A DNA stretch of 64,000 nucleotides. It comes from Paralichthys olivaceus. Taxonomy: Eukaryota > Chordata > Actinopteri > Pleuronectiformes > Paralichthyidae. Each line of letters begins with the position of its first letter. Position 1 is the stretch's first letter. Where the stretch lies: NCBI RefSeq assembly GCF_024713975.1, contig NC_091116.1, forward strand, positions 6,202,621 through 6,266,620. The letters are read 5' to 3'. Below the pieces are notes generated by a model. The model was not told where the DNA came from and did no database searches. It saw nothing but the letters and a program-made list of their open reading frames with translations. Shown here piece after piece: positions 1-18,359 of this stretch. Both the position numbers and the translations under genes were made by a program.

Positions 1-93
1 TGAAGGAGTTTGAAAGCAGCTGTCAGTGGAAACACACAATACTCACTCCATTTAAGTAATGAATAAGGAACGGGGAGCTATTTAAAGACTGAC

Positions 94-1352
94 CTTTGAC
101 ACACGTCGGCTTGTTCACAGTCAGTTTGGATCCCAGACCGAGTTGGCCCCAGTTGTTGCTGCCGAACATAAAGAGTTTCCCATTTTCTGCAGAGACCAAA
201 ACACAAAGTCTTTGAATTAGTTTCATAGTAAGCACCAGAAAAATGTCCTACTCAGGAAAAGCCAAGTATCAGGTGTTAGGTCTTGCATGCATGGTTGATG
301 AAAACACATTTCAAACACTTGTCCGATACAGTTTGAAACCTTTACAGTGTCTCTTACCTGTTATTAAGGCGGTATGTTCATCCCCACAGGCGATTTTGAG
401 TGGGACGTCGTTTTTAAGCCAGAATTTACTGGGGACATTGTCAGCAAATTTACTCTTTCCAAATGTAAAAACTGCTCCTGATTCTGTGAGAAGAGAAAAC
501 AAGTTAAGTCCAGATATTGATCACTTCATTAATTCATCACATATCCATAAAACATCAGAAAACAGTGAGTATTACCCAAGATGGCATAATCAAATATCTT
601 ATTTTATCTTATCAACAGTTGTATATACCTAAAAAATAAAAAGTGACTATTAAAGTTTGAATAGGTTTGCCTGATAATGACTTTAAACAATTAGAATAGT
701 TGCTGATAATTAATTTGTCAATCAACAGACTAATCAATTAAGCTCCTAACTGTACCAACCAATCAATTAATGATGAATGGATAATTAGGAATGTAATCTG
801 TGGATAAAGAAGCAGGAGTTATAGATATATATATAAAGCTCTGTAGGAAGCTTGGAAATGTTATGTATTACTTGTGTAAAACAAATAAATGTATGATAAT
901 GTTTGTTAAATGAGAGAATAAAGCCCAACCCAACATTACCTTTTGATATAGTTAAGTGGAAGTATTATGATATTGTAATATGAGGTTTTAAAAGGCATCG
1001 GAAACGTATTCATGTTTCACTGTTGAGCACGTTTCCAAAATGAACGTTTAACCGTGGAGGAGGAGGTAAAGGGAAACAGAAATAGCAACAACAGCACAAC
1101 ACTCCACATAATAAAGAGACTGCACAAGAAATAACCAAGAGATTGAAGCGGAGGAAGGAGGTTGTTCGTTGTCGGTTAGCCAGTGAGCTAAAGCAGAAGC
1201 TAACCACTGCCTGGGTCGTTGATTAGCCGAGCGGTGATGCTAAGTGAGGCTCTTTGAGTTGTAAACGGTTCGTTACGAGCCGGAGTGACGGTCGGACGGA
1301 GAGCCGAGGGTTGTTTCTGACCTGGTATCTCGTCCTCAGCCTCCCCCGCCAT
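94..1352 (-). CDS. rpgr: rpgr, 5' part (first three coding exons; gene runs off the left edge)
   Basis: Retinitis pigmentosa GTPase regulator, a protein of the ciliary base and connecting cilium whose N-terminal RCC1-like beta-propeller binds transport partners. Coding exons read on the minus strand are 1322-1352, 358-483 and 94-186. Exon 1 begins ATG GCG GGG and encodes [10 protein letters not shown] plus the first base of a Glu codon, followed by a GTCAGA donor. Exon 2 follows a TCTCACAG acceptor and encodes [16 protein letters not shown] and on to [10 protein letters not shown]. Exon 3 carries the RCC1-repeat signature [14 protein letters not shown] and ends at TCVK plus one base. All phases join (1-1-1). 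These peptides match the start of vertebrate RPGR closely. About 83 codons are present; the remaining propeller and the C-terminal region (acidic in known RPGR) lie left of the window. Start chosen because it is the only upstream ATG whose short exon ends in the right phase with a family-like peptide. Confidence 0.9.
484..1321 (-). other. rpgr intron 1, no gene seen
   Basis: Sequence between rpgr coding exons 1 and 2. It is mostly AT-rich. I see no exon, RNA gene or repeat that I can name. Confidence 0.6.
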
Positions 1353-1490
1353 CTCTGCTGGGCTTTAATCCGCTTTGCTCGGTGTCCCGGGCGTGTTGGT
1401 GACCCTCTTGTTTTCCGACGCCCAACAACCCGGAAATACACAAAACGTCTCCTAGGTTACGACGCAGGCAACGTGACCCTTAAAGGGACA
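1353..1490 (-). promoter_or_regulatory. probable rpgr promoter and 5' UTR
   Basis: The stretch just upstream of the rpgr start codon is richer in CG dinucleotides than the AT-rich sequence on either side, as expected of a housekeeping-type fish promoter. I see no TATA box. The position is inferred from the start codon; no transcription start can be read from sequence alone. The plus-strand open frame crossing this region (1254-1700) has no protein-like features. Confidence 0.4.
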
Positions 1491-2263
1491 TGGCGGATTT
1501 TTTTTTATATTCCACTTGTTGCTGTATTCAGATTGTTCTGTAATGGTCATTTGTTTATTGTGCTAATCTGTTATCATATTGTTTTTTTCATTGGATTATT
1601 TTCTCCATTTCACATTTTATTTGATGACACAGAAATAGAAAAGCCTCTGGTTTCCTCATCTTCAGTACTTACTCATTCTACTCAGCAAGATACTTTTTAG
1701 TATGCAAATTATATTTTAGTTGTATTTATTACAGCACTTTTAATCTGATTCCATATTTTATGCCTTTTTAAAAAAAAAATTTTTAAGGCGTGGCAAGAAG
1801 GGTGCCTGCGACACAAGAATTGCATTGCCAGCAACTGCTGAATGCAATTGTGCACAATAACTAAAAACTAAATAACTTTTATTCAGCAGAGACGTTACCT
1901 TTTACTGCAGACCAAAATTGTAATGAGGGTAAGTGTCATTAGGTGTATTTAATCCAAATGCAACATCACTTCTGCTGATAAAAACCCGGAGTGCACACAT
2001 CAGCCAATTTATTCATTTTGATTTCTGAACCCAAGTAAACACAGGACATATAATGGCTGTAACATTTATAACTATATTTAATGAAAAAAACAAATGAACA
2101 TACAGAACTGGTCATTCAATACTCCTCAGTTTAGGCTTCTTACATTTCAAATGCAATTACAAAAATAATAGTGCGTTTAGAAAGACCCAGAGTGAACACA
2201 TCAGATGATTTATTCACAGTTGATCACTGAAACCAAGAGCACGGAAAATAGAACAGCTGTAAC
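1490..2263. other. intergenic, rpgr promoter to tubulin A 3' end
   Basis: The two genes lie in the same orientation, with the tubulin A 3' end pointing at the rpgr promoter. The interval is AT-rich. The only structure seen is a degenerate duplicate of the tubulin A 3' flank, listed separately. Confidence 0.6.
1979..2070. repeat. degenerate tandem copy of the tubulin A 3' flank
   Basis: This segment aligns by eye to 2180-2270, which contains the polyadenylation signal of tubulin gene A. Shared landmarks in order are ACCCRGAGTG, ACACATCAG, ATTTATTCA, a CCAAG run and GGCTGTAAC or AGCTGTAAC. Identity is well below that of a recent copy. It is probably an old local duplication of the 3' untranslated region, or the end of a lost tubulin copy. 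Confidence 0.55.
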
Positions 2264-2269
2264 TTTATT
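2264..2269 (-). terminator. polyadenylation signal of tubulin gene A
   Basis: Canonical AATAAA on the minus strand, 26 nt past the stop codon. Short 3' untranslated regions are common in alpha-tubulin genes. Confidence 0.7.
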
Positions 2270-2295
2270 GAAGGAAGAGAACATCAATGAGTCAT

Positions 2296-5132
<2,837 letters not shown>

Positions 5133-5230
5133 CTTGACTCAGCGGAGGTCCTTCTTTCCGGTGTGATGATCGGGTGAGGAAGGCGGGCAGCGTTGTGTGG
5201 CGGCTGCGGAGCTACTGCTATTTATATACT
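5133..5230 (-). promoter_or_regulatory. promoter and 5' UTR of tubulin gene A
   Basis: On the minus strand a TATATAAATAG box (tttata at 5221-5226) stands about 90 nt upstream of the ATG, predicting a transcription start near 5190-5195 and a 5' UTR of about 60 nt. The ATG is followed immediately by a GTGAGC donor, the usual alpha-tubulin arrangement. Confidence 0.65.
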
Positions 5231-5239
5231 CCTCAAGTA

Positions 5240-6480
5240 GGAGGAGCCAATGTGGCGGTAAGGTTTTCTTCGGGCGGGAGCGGAGGCGGAAGTGACGCTC
5301 AGCCAGTGTTGCGTTCAAGTGCCACACCGTGCAGAATGCAATGCAATGACGTGCAACAAATGTGAAGGTTCAGTGTGTTCGATTGAGGACAAAAGAATCG
5401 ATTGGCACAAATTAAATATAAATCTAGAAAATCTCTTCTACGGAGACATTTTGAATGGGGGCCTTGTGCTTGCTGCCAGCGCTCCACACAGAGAGACATT
5501 TCCTTTCAGAGGAAGGAGAGAGACCCTGAGATAGACATTTTTAAAAGCTGCATTTTGATCACATGACATCCAGGCTGATGAGACTCGATTTCTGTTTCCC
5601 GTAGTAAGTCACAAAGTCCATGGATGTGAATCGAACCAAACTGCAGATTGCCTTCTTTGTGGCAGGTTTTATTTTTTCAAACATACATTGACAATATTTG
5701 ATAGAATAAAACAAATTTTATACATTTATAAAAGTTAATAAATTATGATTTGTTGAGAAATATGTTTTAATTTGTATGTATTTAATGGCTTTCCTTACAT
5801 TGATATTTATATAAAAGGTAAATAGTTAATGTTCAAAGTACTCGAATGAAGATAGATACTTTATTGATCCCAAAGGAAAATCAAGCATCCAGTGGCAGTA
5901 ACATACATTAAACATACATTAGACTTGACTTATGCATTGGAGTTAACTTATAACACAGTAACCATATGTAGAAATTGGCCTGAGATGATTGTAAATTTAA
6001 ATGTGTATAGAGACATTAAGGAAATTAAACTTTTACAGAGAAATTAAACATTTGCATAGGATTTCAATATATACAGAGGCATTAAAAATGTGCAGGAACA
6101 TTAAATATTTGCAGAAAATGTGCATAGAAAATAAATATCTTACTGTGTTAAGTGAACCCGTGCTAATCGTCTATACAAAAACTAAATAAAAACTAGAAGG
6201 TAACTATATAAAATAAAAATGTTTTATACAATTATAAACTATATTAGAAATATAAAGTGACTACAATAAGCACAATTTTAAACCAGATAGTCTGCAGCAT
6301 ACAAGAAAGGTTAAGACTCCATGACTTTGGTGTGAGGTAACCATTCTGGTGAATGACTACAGTGGGTTTGATGTGTAGCAGAGGGACATCTTGGAAGAAT
6401 CCAGCCATCTTCCTCTATCCCTGAAAGTACACAAAAGCAAACGTCAGTAATGGCAATCAGTGTGACTCAACTGCAGACAT
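5240..6480. other. intergenic AT-rich region with retroelement-like scrap
   Basis: No gene supported. Around 5852-5885 the string ATACTTTATTGATCCC followed by AAAGGAAAAT matches the 3' end seen on many fish LINE-type elements (identified from memory of the motif). 5700-6250 is strongly AT-rich. A minus-strand stretch at 6340-6433 starts after a good-looking acceptor and opens with MAGFFQDVPLLHIK, but I cannot support it as a gene. Confidence 0.45.
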
Positions 6481-6490
6481 GACTGGAGTG

Positions 6491-6580
6491 GAGCCAAGTC
6501 ATCTGTAAACAAGGAACATTTGACTAGAATTTTAATTTAATGAATGTAATTAAGCAGCATGCTATTTGTTGCTAAATACA
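6491..6580 (+). pseudogene. tubulin scrap: end of exon 2 plus start of intron 2
   Basis: The plus strand reads a damaged exon 2 end (GGAGCCAAGTCATCTG in place of GGAGCCAACAGTCATCG), then GTAAACAAGGAACATTTGAC and an AT-rich stretch ending GCAGCATGCTATTTG. This matches the exon 2/intron 2 junction of tubulin gene A and of the pseudogene at 8110-8200. It is a second, smaller relic in the same orientation as the main pseudogene. Confidence 0.75.
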
Positions 6581-6760
6581 ACTCCATCATTACAATTCAA
6601 GTTGTTTTATTAAACCATAAAAACAATCATTTACATGAAACATTTCAATAAGTAGCCAGCACAACAGAGATGTTCTTAGGGTTGAAGTGGACCGCAGCAG
6701 CAGTGTTGTCACCGAGTCAGAAATGCTCCTCATCTTCTTGCTTCAAAATACAAACATGCA

Positions 6761-7798
6761 TATTGAGGGTTAATGGTGGCTGTAATATGTCGTTCAGTCT
6801 ATACCAGCTCTGTAATCCTTTCCTACCGGGACTTTAATCCCAGGAAAGCTTGGATGTGATTCCATAGAAAGTGTTACCTTGCTGAGCTGCAGCAGAACAA
6901 TTTTTGGTGGTTGCATATGGTTTGTAACTTGAACAAAATATATGAATTGTTTTCTATACCCTAGAAGGGGCCCTTTGTATTTGAATACTTTACATCGAGG
7001 GGGCTCCTCTCTATGGAGGCCACCATGATTTGTACAGTAGTCCAGACTTGACAAACCAAACACCTTTTGAGTTTTTATGATAACTGAAGGCTTCTACAGC
7101 TTCTTTGACATGTTTTTAAATAATTAAGGCCATTCAGCGAGTAATTCAGTTCAATTCAATTTTATTTGTATAATATACATTATAAATCATAATATACATG
7201 ATCTCAAGGAACTTTACATAGAAGGTCAGGACCTTAAAATCAAAATATAGAGAAACCCAACAGTTCCCACAATGAGCAAGAGCTTTGGCGACTGTGAAGA
7301 GGAAAAACTCCCTCATTAACAGAGAGAAACCTCTAGCAGAGCCAGGCTCGGGGGCGGTCATCTGCCTCGACCGGTTGGGGTGAGCAAAGAAAATGGGGGA
7401 AGGAGAGGAGAGATGGGTGGAAAAGAAGGGAGAGAAGAGAGAGGGATAGTGGGGAGGGGGATGTAGGGGAGACAGATCTGACTAGTTAAAATGTAAACAA
7501 CAGTGTAAAGACTATTAATTATTATTGATAACAGGCACAATTGATATCCTAATTAATGACTGCGATATTGTAATAGTAAAAGTTGTTGTCCTGAGGTTCC
7601 GGGGTCAGAGATATCTGAAATGAGAGAGAAAAAGAGAGAGAGAGAGACTATGGGAGTACAAAGTGAAATAGTCATTGACATGTATTAAAATAAATAAATG
7701 AATTAATGTGGGGGGGCAAAGAGACAGAGAGAAGTAAATGAGTTTTAAGTTATTATAGCCATATGTTCAAAACAACAATTAGAAATTAGACATTTCTA
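6761..7798. repeat. segmental repeat, copy 1 (pairs with 10512-11100)
   Basis: Three blocks match the region 10512-11100 in the same order: GAGGGTTAATGGTGGCTGTA to the end of TTACCTTGCTGAGCTGC; AAGGCCATTCAGC; and AATTAATG followed by a G run through GAAGTAAATGAG, then TTATTATAGCCATATG to AACAATTAGAAATTAGA. Copy 1 is interrupted by the element at 7139-7688. The middle portions 6893-7120 and 10645-10730 do not align well. Confidence 0.75.
7139..7688. mobile_element. dispersed teleost repeat inserted in a duplicated segment
   Basis: About 550 bp beginning TTCAATTCAATTTTATTTGT and containing AAACCTCTAGCAGAGCCAGG and CTGCCTCGACCGGTTGGG, strings I know from a very common fish interspersed repeat; its class is not certain. 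Both ends are defined by comparison with the uninterrupted paralogous segment at 10736-10770, where AAGGCCATTCAGC runs directly into AATAAATAAATG. It has no open reading frame of its own and ends in a purine-rich tract. Confidence 0.65.
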
Positions 7799-7814
7799 AT
7801 TGTTGTGGTGGGTC

Positions 7815-8642
<828 letters not shown>

Positions 8643-8643
<1 letters not shown>

Positions 8644-9041
8644 AAACACAAAATACCCATACTCTCAGTAACACACAATGAAATAATTAGCAAAAATGTA
8701 CACACTTCGCACAGACGCACACACACACAGAACTATAAGTTAATGTTACTTGGGAACCTAGTCAGATACAGTTACAGTGCATTATATTGCAGACAAACCA
8801 AAATCACAGATCAACATGTAACTACACTTTGTCTCAATGATTTCACATCAGTTTTAGCAACAAGCCAGCAGGTCCCACTTTCCATGCACACACCTTTTTA
8901 CAACGTGAATCCAAACATGCTGCAGAAACACAAAATACCCATGCTCTCAGTAACACACAATGAAATAATTAATAAAAAATCTCAACACTTTCTACAGACA
9001 TGTGCACACACACACAGAACTACGAGTTAATGTTACTTGGG
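8643..9041. repeat. two direct repeats of about 110 bp, period about 282 bp
   Basis: Copies at 8643-8754 and 8925-9041 share GAAACACAAAATACCCAT, CTCTCAGTAACACACAATG, AAATAATTA, a CA-rich patch, CAGAACTA and GTTAATGTTACTTGGG. The first copy starts exactly where homology of the pseudogene to tubulin ends. Confidence 0.75.
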
Positions 9042-10130
9042 TCTTAATCACGCCGTCGTCGGGAGCCATTGTGGGGCTATTCTTCAAAAGTTTAACAGAG
9101 AACACAACGCTACGTTCAAACTTCTCGAAGTTTCTCTGCCAACCGAGACACTTACGCGCCCCCCCCCCCCCCACTCTCTCCCCCACTCTCTCCCTCGCCC
9201 ACTCACTACGCAAAAAGCGTAGGCCGACGGCTATTCCTTAAAGGGGCTACGTAACTCACGCAACATCTGCTCCTAGCTGAAGTTATCCGCCAAAAACATT
9301 CAAACTACACAAAAAACAAATAAAACTCGTCGAACCCGCCGCGGTTAGTCTCATAACTGTTCCAAAAACCACTCACAATGACGCCCGGTCCAAATAAACC
9401 ATGAATTCACCGAGTGAGATGAGAAAATAGTCCGGCGCTAAAGACACTTTTTCCACAGTGCCACGCCCTACCTGGCCGAGGCAAGCTAACGCTACTTAGC
9501 ATCACGTTAGCGCCCTGTTTTCACTCATTCATTTAATTAGCAACATAAAATGACCACAGGAATCAAAGATCGGCAGCAGAAAACACAAGACAAGCCAGCA
9601 ACAATATTTCCACGTTGGTCATGAAAGCAACCAGCACATTAGAAACATTTAACAGCAGCAACTGGATATTTTACACTAGTTTAATTTCAAACTTAAAATA
9701 TGAGCCCTAATTGTATAAGTTAGCATGCTGGCTAAAGACATACTTCAATAGAGTGAGATGCATCACTTACCTCAGATGAAGATCAGAGAGACCAGGGAGA
9801 GTGGAACCACAGGTTTTAAGGAAAGGTCCAAAAGACAACAGCCAATCAGAGCTCGCCTGTCGAAGATGTCCAATCAGATTCACCTGTTATCCATTTCAAA
9901 TCGAAGCAGCTGGTTGCTATGGTGATTGAAACACATACTGATATGATGAAAGTTTTTCTAGTCATTTATTTCAGTAAATACTTTTTTTTACTCTAACTCA
10001 TTAAGTTACTTTGATGACCACATTTGATATTCCTTTGAAATTATAATAATAATGTTAATAATAATGTTATTTAATACAATGTAATGTGTTTAAAACTCAT
10101 GTTTTATACATGGTGGTATTTGACCCTTTT
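9042..10130 (-). promoter_or_regulatory. promoter-like block with possible non-coding first exon
   Basis: The minus strand at 9760-9880 shows two ATTGG (CCAAT-box) elements (CCAATCAGA at 9843-9851 and 9870-9878 on the plus strand), a CTTAAAACC patch and then CATCTGAG followed by a consensus GTAAGT donor at about 9771. This is the layout of a minus-strand promoter and short first exon. I find no convincing second exon downstream. 9050-9500 is CG-rich for this region with a run of C at 9160-9171. It may be a dispersed element carrying its own promoter. Confidence 0.35.
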
Positions 10131-10425
10131 TGACAGCAGTATAAATGCCACAAGTGAAATTTGTTGAAATACACAAACATTTTGGTTGGGGGTGTCCTAA
10201 GATTATAAAGGTAAGTGAGCTGCCATTTCAGTGACAGATTATTGCAGCAGGTTATATACTGTGCAAGAGGCCCTTGGTCTGATCTTCCGAGATAATAAAG
10301 CAGATAGTGTTTTGGAGAAACAGGGAGACAACATGGAGGAAAACTCTGATGAAGACATTTATATCAAAAAACAATACAAACAGTTGGTCCTCACTTTCAG
10401 TTCCACACAGTAGCAGGTAGGATGG
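10130..10425 (+). mobile_element. piggyBac-like transposon scrap (low confidence)
   Basis: The plus strand opens a 60-codon frame (10231-10413) containing YTVQEALGLIFRDN followed by an acidic stretch EENSDEDIYI. The pattern 'xxEAL..I...D' plus an Asp/Glu/Ser run resembles the extreme N-terminus of piggyBac-type transposases. CCCTTTTTGACA at about 10125 could be a terminus. No catalytic region follows and no opposite terminus was found. Confidence 0.3.
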
Positions 10426-10511
10426 CAGCATAAATAATGGTTATATAATATTTGAGGTTACTGATTACCTAAAGAAAATTAAGTAGTGGTACCAATTTGG
10501 AGTAAAATGTA

Positions 10512-11100
10512 TGCATGTTGAGGGTTAATGGTGGCTGTAATGTGTCGTTCAGTCTATACCAGCACTGTAATCCTTTCCTACTGTGACTTTAATCCCAGGA
10601 AAGCTTGGGTGTGATTCCATAGAAAGTGTTACCTTGCTGAGCTGCCACTACAAGCTCTGTGCACAACCCCTTTATTGCATTGTGTTGCCACCATCAGGTC
10701 TTCTCAAGTTTACTGAAATGGTTTTTCGAATAAATAAGGCCATTCAGCAATAAATAAATGCATTAATGTGGGGGGGCAGAGAGACAGAGAGAAGTAAATG
10801 AGAAGGAGACATGCATTGTGTGAAGTGTGCCATGTTCCTCTGCTTCACTGAAACAGGAACCCTTTTGTCTACTTTAGAATTTGCTTGGAACGTAAAATGT
10901 ATTATGAATTTCTTAAGAAAATATGTTGATGCTGACTAAAGGCAATTAATGATATTGGATGAGAATGATTACATGCTAAATAAACTAAATAAGAACTTAA
11001 CTTGTTTTTGTTTGAATCATGTCCCTGCATTGTTTTACAAGTGTATGTATGTTTTATTAAGTTATTATAGCCATATGTTCAAAACAACAATTAGAAATTA
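10512..11100. repeat. segmental repeat, copy 2 (uninterrupted)
   Basis: Partner of 6761-7798. This copy lacks the 550 bp element, so it acts as the empty site. About 240 bp of unique sequence (10805-11050) lies between its second and third homologous blocks. Confidence 0.7.
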
Positions 11101-11950
11101 GAAATTGACAAAAATGTTTCTGGAGGAAATAATTATTTTATTGTAATTTGCAGTTGCCCATTGTTGCCAAATGACAATTTACCAACTACCACTCAACCTT
11201 TAAATTATCTTAAATATTTCTATAATATATTATTTAACCACTTTTATGTAACAAAAACACATCGAAGCATGTTTAAATATTAATTCTTGGAATAGATGGA
11301 TAAGTTATTTTGAATATCATTTATAATGTGACCCAGCCTCTTATAAGTGGCAGATAAAGAATGGAGGAATTCACCAATTAAGATAAATGATTGGTGATGG
11401 CTGAAAAGATACAAAATAAGGTTGAGTAGCCTCCTGGAACACAACTCAAGAATAATCCTACTTTAAAAAAAATTTTGGCCTGGCAAGTTTGTCAAATAAG
11501 TTTATTATTCGTTCTGAACCTTCTTCAGTATAAAAAGACATTAAAGATAGATAATCAATAAAGAATAAAGAAAGAAAATGATTGGCAGATTGATAATGAA
11601 AATAGGTTTGTGATGTGAGAATTAGCTTTTCTTCCTCTCACATTATCACAAGATAATATTTGTAGGTTTTGATTTATTTGTTGGAAAAACAAAACATTTA
11701 AAATGTACTCCGTTATGATTATCATCTATCACAAATGTTGAATTATGTATCAATAAAGAAAGAAGATAATCTGAAAATTAATCAAAAATGAAAATAATAA
11801 TTATATCATGAACATTTTGAAGCAGAGATGAAAATCGTTCACCGTCACCCACATTTTTATGATTTATCATATGTTCTCCCTCTACATGATGTCTAAAAGA
11901 TGACAGTTTGTTTGAAACATACTGACACAGAAATGACCCAGTCAATGATG
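11101..11950. other. intergenic, AT-rich, nothing recognised
   Basis: No gene, exon or named repeat seen. From about 11867 to the gene B stop codon the sequence is nearly identical to 16539-16644 downstream of gene C, apart from a 22-nt difference, so this flank shares a recent common history with gene C. Confidence 0.6.
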
Positions 11951-11952
11951 GT

Positions 11953-11958
11953 TTTATT
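11953..11958 (-). terminator. polyadenylation signal of tubulin gene B
   Basis: AATAAA only 6 nt beyond the TAG stop, followed by a GT-rich stretch on the minus strand that can act as the downstream element. It implies an unusually short 3' UTR, probably a few tens of nt. Confidence 0.65.
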
Positions 11959-11964
11959 TCAAAT

Positions 11965-14363
<2,399 letters not shown>

Positions 14364-14455
14364 GTTTTTGCTTCTGCAAAAAGTCCCTTGTTCACCTGAG
14401 ATGAGTGGCTGGGGATGTTGTTTCAGGTGGAAGTTCAAGGAGCTGCTTTATAGGG
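14364..14455 (-). promoter_or_regulatory. promoter and 5' UTR of tubulin gene B
   Basis: A CTATAAAG box (tttata at 14447-14452 on the plus strand) stands about 85 nt before the ATG, predicting a start of transcription near 14420 and a 5' UTR of about 55-60 nt. Same spacing as in gene A. Confidence 0.65.
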
Positions 14456-14459
14456 CAGA

Positions 14460-16630
14460 ATCGCTAGGCAACAGCCCGGCGTGTTGTGGTAACCGGAGGA
14501 GCTGGAGAAGCGAACACCATCTCCTTTAGTGACAGATGAAGAGTACGAGCAGACAAAAAAAAAAGAAAAGAAAATCTACTGCTACCCTCCCCTGCACAGA
14601 CCAAAGGAATAACGGCTGTTGTTAAGCAGATGAGTAACCAACAACAATGACCTGAATGGCAGTGAAATATGACCCATAACTCGTCCTCTCCTTCAATTTC
14701 ACACCTTTGATTCAAGACAAGATAGTTGGCAGGGGGTCATACTTGCTCACGGTGTTTAGTAAAAGTGTTGAAAAATAAAACACTTCTGGAGTTTGAATTA
14801 GATCCAAACCTGCTCCTGTTAATATGACACATTTTAAGCCTCTGTTTTTTAATCTCGCTGAGGACAGAGAACACACACCTCCCCTGAGTGACCTGGATGG
14901 GCTTTCGTTACAGATCAGCACGGCCTCACCTCTGTGGTTGAGATTCAATTGCAATGCAATGGTGAACCCTCGATCTGAGTAAACATTAGAGCACACTCCA
15001 TCAGGAAGGTCACATTTAAGATCACTGTTTCTCTTCCAGCAACAGGGAATGTGATAAATGTTTCCAAAGAAATAGAATGAAGGAGTGTTGCAGTCCTATT
15101 GGATCAACTGGATTAAAACTAGTGATTAAAAAAGGATTATTGTTTTCCCCTGAGAGTTTTGGAGTGCATTGTTTTTTGGTGGACTTTCCCAAATAATCGA
15201 ACGTGGTCACAATGCAGTTTTGCTATTATGAGGCATTAAAACCTTTGTGGAAATCTTGGCAGAAACATTTCCGTCAGTGCACTGCTTGAAAACGACTCTT
15301 TTATGTCGTCTTTGTATCTCAACGTAACCTTGGAGACGTAACAACAAACCTGCCACGAGAGGATTATTGGAACAGGCTGCGATTAAGTTTCCCCAACGAC
15401 TGTTCTCTGGACTTCTTTGCTCTTGGGTGTCAGTTGATCTGTTCAGGCCACGTAGGGGTTCAAAGAGTGTGTGCGGTGCACAGACGCATCTATTGCTCGT
15501 GTAAACACAGAGCTGGAGGGAGAAACTAATCATCATTACACAATAGGGAGATGGTGGTTGTTGTGTTCCTGCAAGGCCTCTCAAGCCGTTTATAGAAATG
15601 ACCTTCCATGTGTACGACACAGCTTTTTCACCGGGAGCTTTTTTTTTCCTTTATATTTTTGTGACTGTCCCACATCGGATTCTCCTGGATTTCTTCAGAC
15701 TTTATACTAGTGGGCCAGGCAGAGATAGATCATCCGTAGGCTCTCACTCGGACATTTGCGTTCACACATGCACCTCCTCTAGAATGTGGGGAGAATCTCC
15801 TGAGTTCAGTGCATGTCTGAAAGTGATGTTATTGTCACAAGATGGAATTTATTTTTGCTGGAACAGCCTACAGGATTATCTGAGAGGAGCTGAAAATGTT
15901 GAGATTTTTAAATTGAAATAAAATATACACCCATTTAGTCTAAATTAATTTAATTTACATGAACAATTTTATCATTATTATATTATATTTCGATATAAAC
16001 ACATATCACAACTTCCTTTTATTGTTGTATTTTCTTATATTTTCGTTTGGCATGTATTGGTCTCTAAATCGGAATGTGCAATCATTTGCAATCCATTTCT
16101 AACATCCTATGATTAGTCAATCACCAGTAAAGCACTTTGAATTGCATTAGATTAGTATGAAAGGTGCTGTATGATTAAAGAAAGACAAAAGCGATAATGT
16201 TTCTACTGTCACCTTGTGGAATAACCTCGGACCAGACAGCACAAGCGTTTGTTTTGGAAGTGAAAAAAATATACGTTTTGAGTTCAGGACACACACCAAG
16301 AAAATATTTGACACCACAGCTCTCTTTTTGATGGTTTTTACTGTAATGATAACACATGAACATAAACATGAAACAAGGACTGCATCAGTTTACATCCTCT
16401 TCTCAAACCTCTGTCTCTCTCAGCTCCAAACAGCATTGCCAGATGGGAAATGTTGAAGTATCGAAACTTAACTTACTGTATTTTTAGGGAAATTATTGTA
16501 TGTGAGCAGAGAATGGTTTTATTTGTAAATTTCTCCCTCTACATGATGTCTAAAAGATGACAGTTGGACAATGCAGTGTGCCACAGTTTGTTTGAAACAT
16601 ACTGACACAGAAATGACCCAGTCAATGATG
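14460..16630. other. intergenic between tubulin genes B and C
   Basis: No gene supported. Contains one copy of a dispersed repeat (about 15690-15830), listed separately. Open frames here have no recognisable domains. Confidence 0.55.
15690..15830 (+). repeat. dispersed repeat, copy 1 of 3 in the window
   Basis: Shares the ordered motifs GGACATTTGCGTTCACACAT, a CCTC..AGAA segment, GAGAAT and GAGTTCAGTGCATG with copies at 55350-55620 and 63640-63850. Not assigned to a known class. Confidence 0.55.
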
Positions 16631-16632
16631 AT

Positions 16633-16638
16633 TTTATT
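16633..16638 (-). terminator. polyadenylation signal of tubulin gene C
   Basis: AATAAA 6 nt after the stop codon, the same arrangement as gene B. Confidence 0.65.
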
Positions 16639-16644
16639 TCAAAT

Positions 16645-18271
<1,627 letters not shown>

Positions 18272-18358
18272 GATTATAAATTTCTGCTGCACACGTTGAG
18301 GATCTGCAGGGGAAATTTGCTGTGGATGTGCCTTAAGATTTGTCAGGTACTTATAGTT
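18272..18358 (-). promoter_or_regulatory. promoter and 5' UTR of tubulin gene C
   Basis: TATA-like CTATAAGT (ttata at 18351-18355 on the plus strand), about 80 nt before the ATG. Predicted start near 18325. Confidence 0.5.
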
Positions 18359-18359
18359 T

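Noticed and set aside
1455..1475. RFX X-box-like GTTAC...GCAAC near the rpgr promoter
   Set aside because: Half-sites are too far apart and imperfect for the X-box consensus, although it would suit a ciliary gene.
1254..1700. 148-codon plus-strand frame across the rpgr promoter
   Set aside because: Composition-driven, no domain, and it overlaps the identified rpgr exon 1 on the other strand.
6700..6760. Minus-strand reading ending QEDEEHF before a polyadenylation-like AATAAA
   Set aside because: Looks like a terminal exon, but only eight residues can be read and no upstream exon fits.
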